This document shows, piece after piece, positions 1 to 7,600 of a stretch of DNA of 11,872 nucleotides. Source of the stretch: JAZGBC01 sp036444495 (GTDB taxonomy: Bacteria; Pseudomonadota; Alphaproteobacteria; Kiloniellales; J153); NCBI GenBank assembly GCA_036444495.1, contig JAZGBC010000088.1:1-11872 (forward strand), written 5' to 3'. The stretch's first letter is position 1, and each line of letters opens with the position of its first letter. The notes under the pieces were generated by a model, which saw only the letters and a list, made by a program, of their open reading frames with translations, did not search any database and was not told the origin of the DNA. The position numbers were made by a program, and so were the translations under genes.

Positions 1-427
1 CCTGATAGCCGGTGCAGCGGCACAGGTTGCCGGAGAGCTCGACCCGGATGCGGCGCGGGTCGGCCGTGGGCAGGCGGGTGACGATGTCGCGCGCGGCGAT
101 CAGCATGCCCGGGGTGCAGTAGCCGCATTGCAGGCCGTGTTCCTCGGTGAAGGCGCGGCGCAGCCGGTCCATGACCGGATCGTCGTCGAAGCCTTCGATG
201 GTGCGGATGCGGGCGCCGTCGCAAGTGACCGCGAAGGTGATGCAGGAGCGCGCGATCTCGCCGTCGATCTCCACCGTGCAGGCGCCGCAGACCCCGTGCT
301 CGCAGCCAAGATGGGTGCCGGTGAGCAGGAGCTGCTCGCGCAGGAAGTCGGCCAGGTGGGTGCGCGGCTCGACCGTGGCGGTCACGGCGTGGCCATTGAC
401 GGTGAGGCTGACGGACTTGCCGGTCAT
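1..427 (-). CDS. Molybdenum hydroxylase [2Fe-2S] subunit (CoxS/XdhC-like), partial
   Basis: Small iron-sulfur subunit of a three-subunit molybdenum hydroxylase; it passes electrons from the molybdenum centre to the FAD subunit. The 142 residues seen start at ATG (427-425) and run off the left edge, with the end of the protein missing. Both iron-sulfur domains are intact: a plant-type ferredoxin cluster with Cys42, Cys47, Cys50 and Cys62 (GCEHGVCGAC), then a four-helix-type cluster with Cys101, Cys104 (QCGYCTPGM), Cys136 and Cys138 (NLCRCTGYQ). Family members are usually about 150-170 residues, so only a short C-terminal piece is missing. The start overlaps the FAD-subunit stop by four bases (ATGA), implying translational coupling. 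Family assignment is very secure; the substrate of the complex cannot be read from this subunit. Confidence 0.95.
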   Translation of the reverse strand, partial: MTGKSVSLTVNGHAVTATVEPRTHLADFLREQLLLTGTHLGCEHGVCGACTVEIDGEIARSCITFAVTCDGARIRTIEGFDDDPVMDRLRRAFTEEHGLQCGYCTPGMLIAARDIVTRLPTADPRRIRVELSGNLCRCTGYQ

Positions 428-1233
428 GATGCCTGCCGCAGCGCGCGCTCGAGCGCGACCGCATGGATTTGAAGGTTGTAGGCATCGCCGCCCAGGCCAC
501 GTTCGCGCAGCAAGCCGAACACAGCCGCGCGGTCGACGCCTTTAAGGAGCGGGCCGGCATCGTCCAGCACGATCGGCCTGGAGTCGGTCGCGCCGACCAC
601 GGCGCGGCACACCCCGCGCGCGGGATCGTGCAGCACGGCGCCGATCGCGTGGGCGAACTCGCCGGTCTTGCGGCAGACCTTGTAGAAGCCCCAGCGCGCC
701 TTCGGCCCCAGCCTGGGCACGCGCACGGCCTCGAGGATTTCGCCCGGCTCGAGAACCGTCTCGAACACCCCGGCCATGAAGTCCACGACCGGAATCCGGC
801 GCCGTCCCGCGCTGCCATGGACGACGGCCTCGGCGCCCAGTGCCGCCAGCGCCGAAATCCAGTCGGCGGCAGGGTCGGCGTGGACCAGGCTGCCGCCGAT
901 GGTGCCCCGGCTGCGCACGGCCCGGTAGGCGATGCCGGCCGCCACCGCGGGCAGCACGCCGCCGGTCACGTCCGGCACGCGCCCGTCCTCGATGGCCGCA
1001 TGTGTCGTACAGGCGCCGAGCAGGAGCCCGTCGTCCTCTTCCTCGACCCGCGTGAGCTCGGGAAGGCGCGTGATATCCACCAGGAGGTCGGGCTGCACCA
1101 GGCGCAGATTGAGCATGGGCCCGAGCGATTGGCCGCCGGCCAGGCACTTGACCACGCCCGCCCCGGAGGTCAACAACGCGACGGCCTCGTCGAGACTGGC
1201 GGGCCGTGCGTAGTCGAAGGCCACCGGCTTCAT
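424..1233 (-). CDS. Molybdenum hydroxylase FAD-binding subunit (CoxM-like)
   Basis: Medium subunit of the molybdenum hydroxylase, which takes electrons from the [2Fe-2S] subunit onto FAD and hands them to an external acceptor. The 269-residue protein is close to the usual CoxM length (about 270-290). It shows the two FAD pyrophosphate-binding motifs of the family: AGGQSLGPMLNLR at residues 32-44 and TIGGSLVHADPAADW at 111-125. The N-terminus (MKPVAFDYARP) is typical, and GGGAG-like purines on the minus strand about 10 bases upstream can serve as ribosome binding site. The ATG at 1233-1231 overlaps the large-subunit stop by four bases, and its own stop overlaps the small-subunit start in the same way. 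It lies second in the order large-medium-small. Confidence 0.95.
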   Translation of the reverse strand: MKPVAFDYARPASLDEAVALLTSGAGVVKCLAGGQSLGPMLNLRLVQPDLLVDITRLPELTRVEEEDDGLLLGACTTHAAIEDGRVPDVTGGVLPAVAAGIAYRAVRSRGTIGGSLVHADPAADWISALAALGAEAVVHGSAGRRRIPVVDFMAGVFETVLEPGEILEAVRVPRLGPKARWGFYKVCRKTGEFAHAIGAVLHDPARGVCRAVVGATDSRPIVLDDAGPLLKGVDRAAVFGLLRERGLGGDAYNLQIHAVALERALRQAS

Positions 1234-3581
1234 GGCGCGCCGTCTCCCGCGCTGCCGCGGGCCGCGGCGATTGCCGCCAGCAAGCGTTGCGGCGTGATCG
1301 GGGATTCGGCCACCTCTGCGCCCAGGGGCCTGAGTGCGTCGTTGACCGCATTCGCGATCGCCGCCGGCGGCGCGATGGCGCCGCCTTCGCCGATACCCTT
1401 GACCCCGAACTCGGTGTAGGGCGAGGGCGTCTCCATATGCTGGATGCGAAAGTCCGGCAATTCGGTGGGTCCCGGGATCAGATAGTCGGCAAGCGTCGAG
1501 GCAAGGGGCTGGCCGGCGCCGTCGAACGGCATTTCCTCGTAGAGCGCGGTCCCGATGCCCTGGGCCGCGCCGCCCCGGATCTGGCCCTCGACGATCATGG
1601 GATTGACCAGCGTGCCGCCGTCCTCGACCACGGCGTAGTCCAGTATCTCGACCGCGCCCAACTCGCTGTCCACTGCGACGATCACGGCGTGGCTGGCGTA
1701 GCTGAAGGTCCCGGTATCGCGTTTCGGCTTGTAGCCCGCCGTGATCTCAAGGCCGCCGGGGTCGACGTCTTCGGGCAGGTCCTGGGGCCGCAGGTACCAG
1801 GCCTTGGCCACCTCGTCGATCCCGACGCTCCCCGAGTCCCCTTGGACCTTGCCGCCCCCGACCGTGACCTCTTCGGCCGGCACCTGGAGCAAATGCGCGC
1901 CGATCCTGGCCACGCGCCCGGCCAACTCCCTGCACGCGGCGGCGACCGCGCCGCCGGCCATGACCATGCAGCGCGAGCCCCAGGTCCCCGTCGAATAGGG
2001 CGTGTATTCGGTATCGCCGTGCACCAGCTTCACCTTGCCCGGGTCGATACCGAGTATCTGGTTGGCGACCTGTGCCAGCGTGGTCTCCATACCCTGGCCG
2101 TGCGACTGCACCCCGACCCTGAGTTCGAGCCCCCCGTCCGGGGTGATGCGCGCGGTGGCCTGCTCGTGGCCCGGCACCATGGGGATGCCCCAGCCCGAAT
2201 AGACCGAGGTGCCGTGGGCCGCCTGCTCGCAGTAGATGGCGAAACCGACGCCGATCAACCGCCCATCGGGCTCGCCGCGCGCCTGCCGTTCGCGCACAGC
2301 GGCCAAGCCGATCGCCTGAACCGCGCGGCGCAGCGACTCCGGATAATCGCCGCTGTCGAAGTGCTTGTTTGTGATGTTGTCGAAGGGCATGGCCTCCGGC
2401 GGCACCAGGTTCTTGAGCCGCACCTCGTAGGGCTCCACGCCCGCTTCGCGCGCCACCGCATCCAGGATCAGTTCCATGGCGAAGCAGACCCCGGTACGGG
2501 CGACGCCGCGGTAGGGCATGATCGGCGACTTGTTGCTGGCCACCGACCAGGTGCGGCAGCGGTAGACCGGAAAGTCGTAGGGCCCCGGCAGGATGCTGCC
2601 GATCTGGGCCGCCTCCAGGCAGGCCGTGAAGGGATAGATGGAATAGGCGCCGGAATCGACCGTCGCTTCGGCGTCGATGGCGAGCAGCGTCCCGTCGGCT
2701 TCGGCGTATGCGGTGATCAGGTAGTGGTGCTCGCGGCAGTTGGCCGAGGCCGTCAGGTGTTCGCGGCGATCCTCGATCCAGCGCACGGGATGATCGAGGT
2801 GCCTGGCCAGCCAGGACAGGCAGACCTCCTCGGGCAGGAGGATGCCCTTGTAGCCGAAGCCGCCGCCCACATCGGGCGAGACGACTCTGATCTGGCCGTG
2901 GTCGAGGCCGAGGCATTCGGCCAGGCCGGTCCGCGTGATGTGGGGCATCTGTGCGGCGCTATGGACGACGAGTTGCTCGCGGCGGGTATCCCAGGCCGCG
3001 ACCACCCCCCGGCCTTCGATCGGCATCATGCATTGGCGCGCCGTGCGAATCTCGCGCGTGACCCGGATCGGGGCGCGTTCCTTCACGGGGTCCAGGTCTG
3101 CGTCGATCAGCGTTTCGAGAAAAACGTTGTCGCCCCATTCCTCATGGACCAGCGGCGCGTCCGCCGCGCGCGCCGCCAACATGTCCACGACCGCGGGCAG
3201 TTCCTCGAAATCGACCTCGACCTCGGCGGCGATGTCCTCGGCCTCGGCCCGGGTTTCGGCGACGCACATGGCCAGCAGCTCGCCCACCTGGCGCACCTTG
3301 CCGCTGGCGAGCGGCGGCTGTTCCGAAGGCTTGAAGCCGGGCAGGGCGCAAACCGCTCGAATCGGCTTCACGCCCTCCAGGTCTTCGGCCGTGAAGACCG
3401 AATCACGCCATTTCCCGGGGATCCGTATGGCGCGAATGCGCCCGTGTGCTATGGGGCTGCGCAGGAATGCCACGTCCTTCATCCCCGGCAGCTTGATGTC
3501 GGCAACGTACTGGCCGCGGCCGCGCAGGTACCGGTCGTCTTCCTTGCGCGGCAAGCGGGCGCCGACCCCCGTCTCCGTCAT
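1230..3581 (-). CDS. Molybdenum hydroxylase molybdopterin-binding large subunit (CoxL/XdhB-like, not type I CO dehydrogenase)
   Basis: Catalytic subunit of the xanthine dehydrogenase family, 783 residues, expected to bind the molybdopterin cofactor and hydroxylate a carbon next to nitrogen or an aldehyde carbon. Family landmarks are in order: N-terminal VGARLPRKEDDRYLRGRGQY (6-25), GGGFGYKG (239-246), the active-site loop PYRGVAR (356-362), QSHGQGMETTLAQV (492-505), GTWGSR (532-537), EGQIRGGAAQGIG (665-677) and GVKGIGEGGAIAPP (726-739), where Glu732 matches the catalytic glutamate. True aerobic CO dehydrogenase carries a cysteine in the loop (AYRCSFR); that cysteine is absent here, and the loop resembles the form II AYRGAGR type. 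ATG at 3581-3579 is preceded by GGGAGAG on the coding strand at good spacing. The gene follows the GntR gene by 74 bases. The substrate is unknown. Confidence 0.94.
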   Translation of the reverse strand: MTETGVGARLPRKEDDRYLRGRGQYVADIKLPGMKDVAFLRSPIAHGRIRAIRIPGKWRDSVFTAEDLEGVKPIRAVCALPGFKPSEQPPLASGKVRQVGELLAMCVAETRAEAEDIAAEVEVDFEELPAVVDMLAARAADAPLVHEEWGDNVFLETLIDADLDPVKERAPIRVTREIRTARQCMMPIEGRGVVAAWDTRREQLVVHSAAQMPHITRTGLAECLGLDHGQIRVVSPDVGGGFGYKGILLPEEVCLSWLARHLDHPVRWIEDRREHLTASANCREHHYLITAYAEADGTLLAIDAEATVDSGAYSIYPFTACLEAAQIGSILPGPYDFPVYRCRTWSVASNKSPIMPYRGVARTGVCFAMELILDAVAREAGVEPYEVRLKNLVPPEAMPFDNITNKHFDSGDYPESLRRAVQAIGLAAVRERQARGEPDGRLIGVGFAIYCEQAAHGTSVYSGWGIPMVPGHEQATARITPDGGLELRVGVQSHGQGMETTLAQVANQILGIDPGKVKLVHGDTEYTPYSTGTWGSRCMVMAGGAVAAACRELAGRVARIGAHLLQVPAEEVTVGGGKVQGDSGSVGIDEVAKAWYLRPQDLPEDVDPGGLEITAGYKPKRDTGTFSYASHAVIVAVDSELGAVEILDYAVVEDGGTLVNPMIVEGQIRGGAAQGIGTALYEEMPFDGAGQPLASTLADYLIPGPTELPDFRIQHMETPSPYTEFGVKGIGEGGAIAPPAAIANAVNDALRPLGAEVAESPITPQRLLAAIAAARGSAGDGAP

Positions 3582-3605
3582 CTACGCTCTCCCTGTCTGG
3601 CCGCG

Positions 3606-3628
3606 CCCGTCGTGGCCGGCCGGACGGG
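3606..3628 (-). other. Possible intercistronic hairpin between the regulator and hydroxylase genes
   Basis: A perfect 6-base inverted repeat (CCCGTC at 3606-3611, GACGGG at 3623-3628) encloses an 11-base GC-rich loop. It lies in the 74-base gap between the regulator stop and the large-subunit start. No T run follows it in the direction of transcription, so it does not look like an intrinsic terminator. It could be a stability or processing hairpin that sets different levels for regulator and enzyme, or chance in GC-rich DNA. Confidence 0.25.
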
Positions 3629-3655
3629 TTTCCTGGCCGAGAGGCGCCCGGCCCG

Positions 3656-4405
3656 TCAAACGTCTCCGTTGGGCCGGAGATCGATGTTGAGCTTCACGCA
3701 ATCGCCGCGATAGATGATATCGCCCACGTAGATGGCCACACCGGCGGTATCGGTGACCACGCAGTGGGCCTCGGCCGTGGGCGAGTTGAGCGCCACTTTG
3801 AGGTGATCCGCGGTCTCCATGTCGGCGGACCCGATGACCAGGGTCTGGTGAGCGCGCGCGATCTCGACGCCGGGCAAGGTGGAGAGGACCGGCAGCGCGG
3901 CACGGGTCCGGAAGGCCTCGGGCGCCAGGTCGTAGACGGCCTTGGCCAGGTGCACGCCGACAAGCGCGTAAGGCTCGCCGTTGCGCGACTGGATGCTGCG
4001 GATGTATTCGTAGGATTCCGCCGGCACGCCCTCGTCCGGCTCGAGGCGCGGTGGTGGCGGCGCCTTCTTGACCGGCAGCAGGCGCGGTACGTTGTCCTCG
4101 ATGGTCGCGACCAGCGACGACCAGTTGGTTTCCAGCTGCAACCAGCGTTTATCCTTGATGGTGCGGGAGACGAACGTGCCCTTGCCCTGCCGTCGCTGGA
4201 CCAGGCCCTCTTTCTGCAAAAGGTCCACGGCTTGGCGCACTGTGACGCGGGCGACCTGGAATTCGGATTCCAACTCTTCGAGCGTCGAGATCTTCTGCCC
4301 GGTCTGCCACTGCCCCTCCTCGATCCGCCGCCTGAGCGCGGAGGCGACCTGGAGATACAGCGGAACCCGGCTGCGTTCATACGTTTTGGCTAGTTGGCCT
4401 GTCAT
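3656..4405 (-). CDS. GntR-family (HutC-type, UTRA domain) transcriptional regulator
   Basis: Cytoplasmic DNA-binding regulator of 249 residues, the usual size for the HutC branch. Residues about 14-79 form the GntR winged helix-turn-helix (PLYLQVASALRRRIEEGQW, then VARVTVRQAVDLLQKEGLV and the wing RRQGKGTFVS). Residues about 95-245 fit a UTRA small-molecule-binding domain, including SYEYIRSIQSRNGEPYAL (131-148) and the closing strand GDIIYRGDCVKLNIDLRP (228-245). The ATG at 4405-4403 has AGGA about 8 bases upstream on the coding strand. It is the first gene of the minus-strand operon and is divergent from the oxoprolinase-F420 operon, so control of itself and both flanking operons is likely. 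HutC-type proteins are commonly repressors released by a pathway metabolite; the ligand here is unknown. Confidence 0.93.
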   Translation of the reverse strand: MTGQLAKTYERSRVPLYLQVASALRRRIEEGQWQTGQKISTLEELESEFQVARVTVRQAVDLLQKEGLVQRRQGKGTFVSRTIKDKRWLQLETNWSSLVATIEDNVPRLLPVKKAPPPPRLEPDEGVPAESYEYIRSIQSRNGEPYALVGVHLAKAVYDLAPEAFRTRAALPVLSTLPGVEIARAHQTLVIGSADMETADHLKVALNSPTAEAHCVVTDTAGVAIYVGDIIYRGDCVKLNIDLRPNGDV

Positions 4406-4420
4406 CTAGTGTTCCTACTG

Positions 4421-4442
4421 GTGATACGTTCCGCACTATCAC
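4421..4442. promoter_or_regulatory. Candidate regulator operator (inverted repeat GTGATA-N10-TATCAC)
   Basis: A perfect inverted repeat, GTGATA at 4421-4426 and TATCAC at 4437-4442 with 10 bases between, begins 16 bases upstream of the GntR start codon. It starts with GT and ends with AC, as GntR-family operators often do, and its place would suit autorepression. No binding evidence can be read from sequence, and the pattern is longer than classic HutC sites. Confidence 0.35.
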
Positions 4443-4484
4443 AACATAAGGCGCCAGCGCGACTGTTCGCCGAAAGAATCTCTC

Positions 4485-4497
4485 AATCTAATTGATT
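4485..4497. promoter_or_regulatory. AT-rich imperfect palindrome AATCTAATTGATT
   Basis: A 13-base near-palindrome with one mismatched pair lies in the centre of the divergent region. A wider GAATC (4476-4480) and GATTC (4494-4498) pair overlaps it. It may be a second operator or just part of an AT-rich promoter; its right end overlaps a possible -35 element for the plus-strand operon. Confidence 0.25.
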
Positions 4498-4521
4498 CTA
4501 CGAATAAGTCTATAGTATGGT
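4492..4521 (+). promoter_or_regulatory. Possible sigma70-like promoter for the oxoprolinase-F420 operon
   Basis: TTGATT (4492-4497) and TATGGT (4516-4521) are separated by 18 bases and each matches four of six positions of the sigma70 consensus. Transcription would start near 4528, leaving a leader of about 100 bases before the first gene. The -10 hexamer is also one arm of an inverted repeat with ACCATA (4537-4542), so a repressor bound there would block the promoter. The match is weak and other positions are possible. Confidence 0.3.
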
Positions 4522-4538
4522 CATTCTAATCTTAGTAC

Positions 4539-4590
4539 CATAGGCCTTGCGTAGCGGTTTCTCCGGGAAAGGCGTGACATTCGGCCTATG
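4539..4590 (+). other. Candidate structured 5' leader: 8-base inverted repeat with nested hairpin
   Basis: CATAGGCC (4539-4546) and GGCCTATG (4583-4590) are perfect complements separated by 36 bases. Inside the loop, TTTC (4558-4561) and GAAA (4567-4570) can form a small nested hairpin. A further CCTTG (4600-4604) and CAAGG (4616-4620) pair would mask the AAGG that could serve as ribosome binding site for a start at 4630. If transcription starts near 4528 all of this is in the mRNA leader. It could equally be paired protein-binding sites. Confidence 0.3.
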
Positions 4591-4629
4591 TTATGCCGTC
4601 CTTGAGGCGCGGAAACAAGGCGCGCTTCT

Positions 4630-7600
4630 GTGAGTCGATGGGGGTCTGGGGTGAGTAAAACCAACGGAAGCAACGGCCGCTGGCAGTTCTGGATTGACCG
4701 CGGCGGCACCTTCACGGACATCGTGGCGTGCAAGCCCGACGGCGGGCTGATCACCCATAAGCTGCTGTCGGAGAACCCGGAGCGCTACGAGGACGCGGCG
4801 CTCCAGGGCATCCGCGATCTGCTTGGGATCGGCGCGGACGAAGACCTGCCGACCGAGGACATCGACGCGGTCAAGATGGGCACCACGGTGGCGACCAACG
4901 CGCTGCTGGAGCGCAAGGGCGACCGCACGCTGCTTCTCATCACCAAGGGATTCCGCGACGCCCTGCGCATCGGCTATCAGAACCGGCCGAAACTTTTCGC
5001 GCGCCAGATCATCTTGCCCGACCTGCTCTACGAGTGCGTGGTCGAGGTCGACGAGCGCCTGACCGCCGACGGCGAGGTGCTGGTGCCGATCGATCTCGAC
5101 GGCGCGCGCGAGGCGCTGGAACAGGCCCATCGCGACGGCATCGGCTCGGTGGCCATCGTCTTCGTGCACGGCTACCGCCACCACGCCCACGAGGAGGCGG
5201 TGGCCAAGATCGCCCGGGAAATCGGCTTTCCACGGGTCTCGGTCTCGCATGAGGTGAGCCCGCTGATGAAGCTGGTCGGGCGCGGCGACACCACGGTCGT
5301 CGATGCCTACGTCTCGCCGATCCTGCGCCGCTATGTGGACCGCATCACCCAGCATCTGGGCGGCGCCCGGCTCCTGTTCATGCAGTCGAACGGCGGCCTG
5401 GCCGACGCCCGCTTCTTCCACGGCAAGGACAGCATCCTGTCCGGGCCGGCCGGCGGGGTGGTCGGCGCCGTGCGCACCGCGGGTCTGGGCGGCTACGACA
5501 AGATCATCAGTTTCGACATGGGCGGCACCTCGACCGATGTGGCCCATTACGTCGGCGAGTACGAGCGCTCGTTCGAGACGCTGGTGGCCGGCGTGCGCAT
5601 CCGCGCGCCGATGATGCGCATTCACACCGTGGCCGCGGGCGGCGGCTCGATCCTGCACTTCGACGGCGCGCGCTACCGGGTCGGGCCGGACTCGGCGGGC
5701 GCCGATCCGGGCCCGGCCTGCTATCGCCGCGGCGGACCGCTGTGCGTCACCGACGCCAATCTGATGGTCGGCAAGATTCAGCCCCGCTTCTTCCCCAAGA
5801 TCTTCGGCGCGGGTGGCGACCAACCCCTGGACGAGAAGGTGGTGCGCGAGAAGTTCGCCGCACTTGCCGCCGAGATCGAGGCGGCCACCGGCGACACCCG
5901 CAGCCCCGAGCAAACCGCCGAGGGCTTTCTCAAGATCGCGGTCGACAACATGGCCAACGCGATCAAGCAGATCTCGATCCAGCGCGGCTACGACGTCACC
6001 GAATACACGCTCAACTGCTTCGGCGGTGCGGGCGGCCAGCATGCCTGCCTGGTCGCCGACGCGCTCGGTATTACGCGCGTGTTCGTCCATCCCCTCGCCG
6101 GGGTCCTGTCGGCCTACGGCATGGGCCTGGCGGACCTCAGGGTCATGCGCGAACGCGCGGTCGAGGCGATCCTGACCGACGAGTTGGTGGGCGAGGTCGA
6201 GTCCGTCATGGACGAGATGCAGGCCGATGGCCATGAGGAGATCATCCGCCAGGGCGCGGAGCCCGACCGCATCGAGGTGGTGCGCCAGGTGCACCTGCGT
6301 TACGAAGGCACGGACTCGCCGCTCATCATAGACTTCGCGGACCGGGCCACCATGGTCGCCGCCTTCGAGACCGCCCACCATCAGCAGTACGGCTTCATCG
6401 CGCCCGAGAAGCGGCACATCATCGAGGCGGCAACCATCGAGGTCATCGGCGGGGCGGCCGAGGTCGCCGATCCGGAGCTTGAGGTTCCAGCCGGCGCAGG
6501 CGGACCCGATAAGCTTGCCGAGGTGCAGACCTTCATGGCCGGCGCGCCACGAAGCACCGCCGTCTATGACCGCGACCAGATGAAGCCCGGCAGCAAGGTA
6601 AGTGGGCCGGCGGTCATCATCGACGCCAACGCGACCACCGCGGTCGAGCCGGGCTGGGCCGCCGAGGTCACCCAGCGCGACCACCTGATCCTGACCCGCG
6701 TCGAGCCGCGCCTGGGCCAGACCGGCGTCGGCACGGAAGCCGATCCGGTCATGCTCGAGGTGTTCAATAACCTGTTCATGTCGATCGCCGAGCAGACCGG
6801 CGTGGTCCTGCAGAACACCTCCTATTCCGTCAACATCAAGGAGCGGCTGGACTTCTCCTGCGCCGTCTTCAACGCCGAGGGCGACCTGGTGGCCAACGCA
6901 CCGCACATCCCGGTGCATCTCGGCTCCATGAGCGAGAGCGTCAAGACCGTGGCCCAGCAGCGCCGCGGCACCATCAAGCCGGGCGACGTGTTCATGCTGA
7001 ACACGCCGTACAACGGCGGCACCCATCTGCCCGACGTGACCGTGATCACGCCGGTCTTCGACAAGGAGGGCGGAGATATCCTGTTCTATGTCGCTTCGCG
7101 CGGGCACCATGCCGAGATCGGCGGCATCACGCCGGGCTCGGTGCCGCCCAACAGCAAGCACATCGACGAGGAAGGGGTGCTGATCGACAACTTCCAGCTC
7201 GTCTCCGACGGCCGTCTCATGGAGAAGGAGACGGAGGAGCTGTTCATGGCCGCGCCCTATCCGACGCGCAACTTCCACCACAACCTGGCCGACCTGAAGG
7301 CCCAGATCGCGGCCAACGAGAAAGGCGTGCAGGAGCTGCACAAGATGGTCGAGCACTTCGGGCTCGACGTGGTGCACGCCTACATGAAGCACGTCCAGGA
7401 CAACGCCGAGGAATCGGTGCGCCGGGTCCTTGGCGTGCTCAAGGACGGCGAGTTCTGCTACGAGATGGACTCGGGCGCCAAGATCTGCGTCTCCATCAAG
7501 GTCGACCGGAAGAAGCGCGAGGCGGTGATCGATTTCACCGGGACTGCGCCGCAGCAGAACAGCAACTTCAACGCCCCCTCGGCCGTCGCCATGGCGGCGG

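Larger units (their letters stand above)
4406..4629. promoter_or_regulatory. Divergent intergenic control region
   Basis: This 224-base gap separates the divergent GntR and oxoprolinase genes and is the only sizeable non-coding stretch in the window. Its middle (about 4471-4545) is clearly AT-richer than the surrounding genes, as expected for promoters. It contains several inverted repeats described separately. No convincing minus-strand sigma70 pair could be fixed. No riboswitch or intrinsic terminator with a T run was seen. Confidence 0.75.

Noticed and set aside
1230..3581. Annotation as aerobic carbon monoxide dehydrogenase large subunit
   Set aside because: The active-site loop has no cysteine (PYRGVAR instead of AYRCSFR) and the gene order is not coxMSL.
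3606..3628. Intrinsic terminator after the GntR gene
   Set aside because: The stem is only 6 base pairs and no T run follows on the minus strand; the downstream hydroxylase genes are most simply read as the same operon.
1206..3713. An 835-codon open frame on the plus strand opposite the Mo-hydroxylase large subunit
   Set aside because: It is antisense to a protein with a full set of family motifs, has the low-complexity Arg/Gly/Asp/His-rich make-up of a GC-rich shadow frame, and resembles no family.
4406..4629. A small unlisted gene in the divergent gap
   Set aside because: No open frame with a plausible ribosome binding site and a start was found that does not run into stops in the AT-rich middle; inverted repeats explain the region better.
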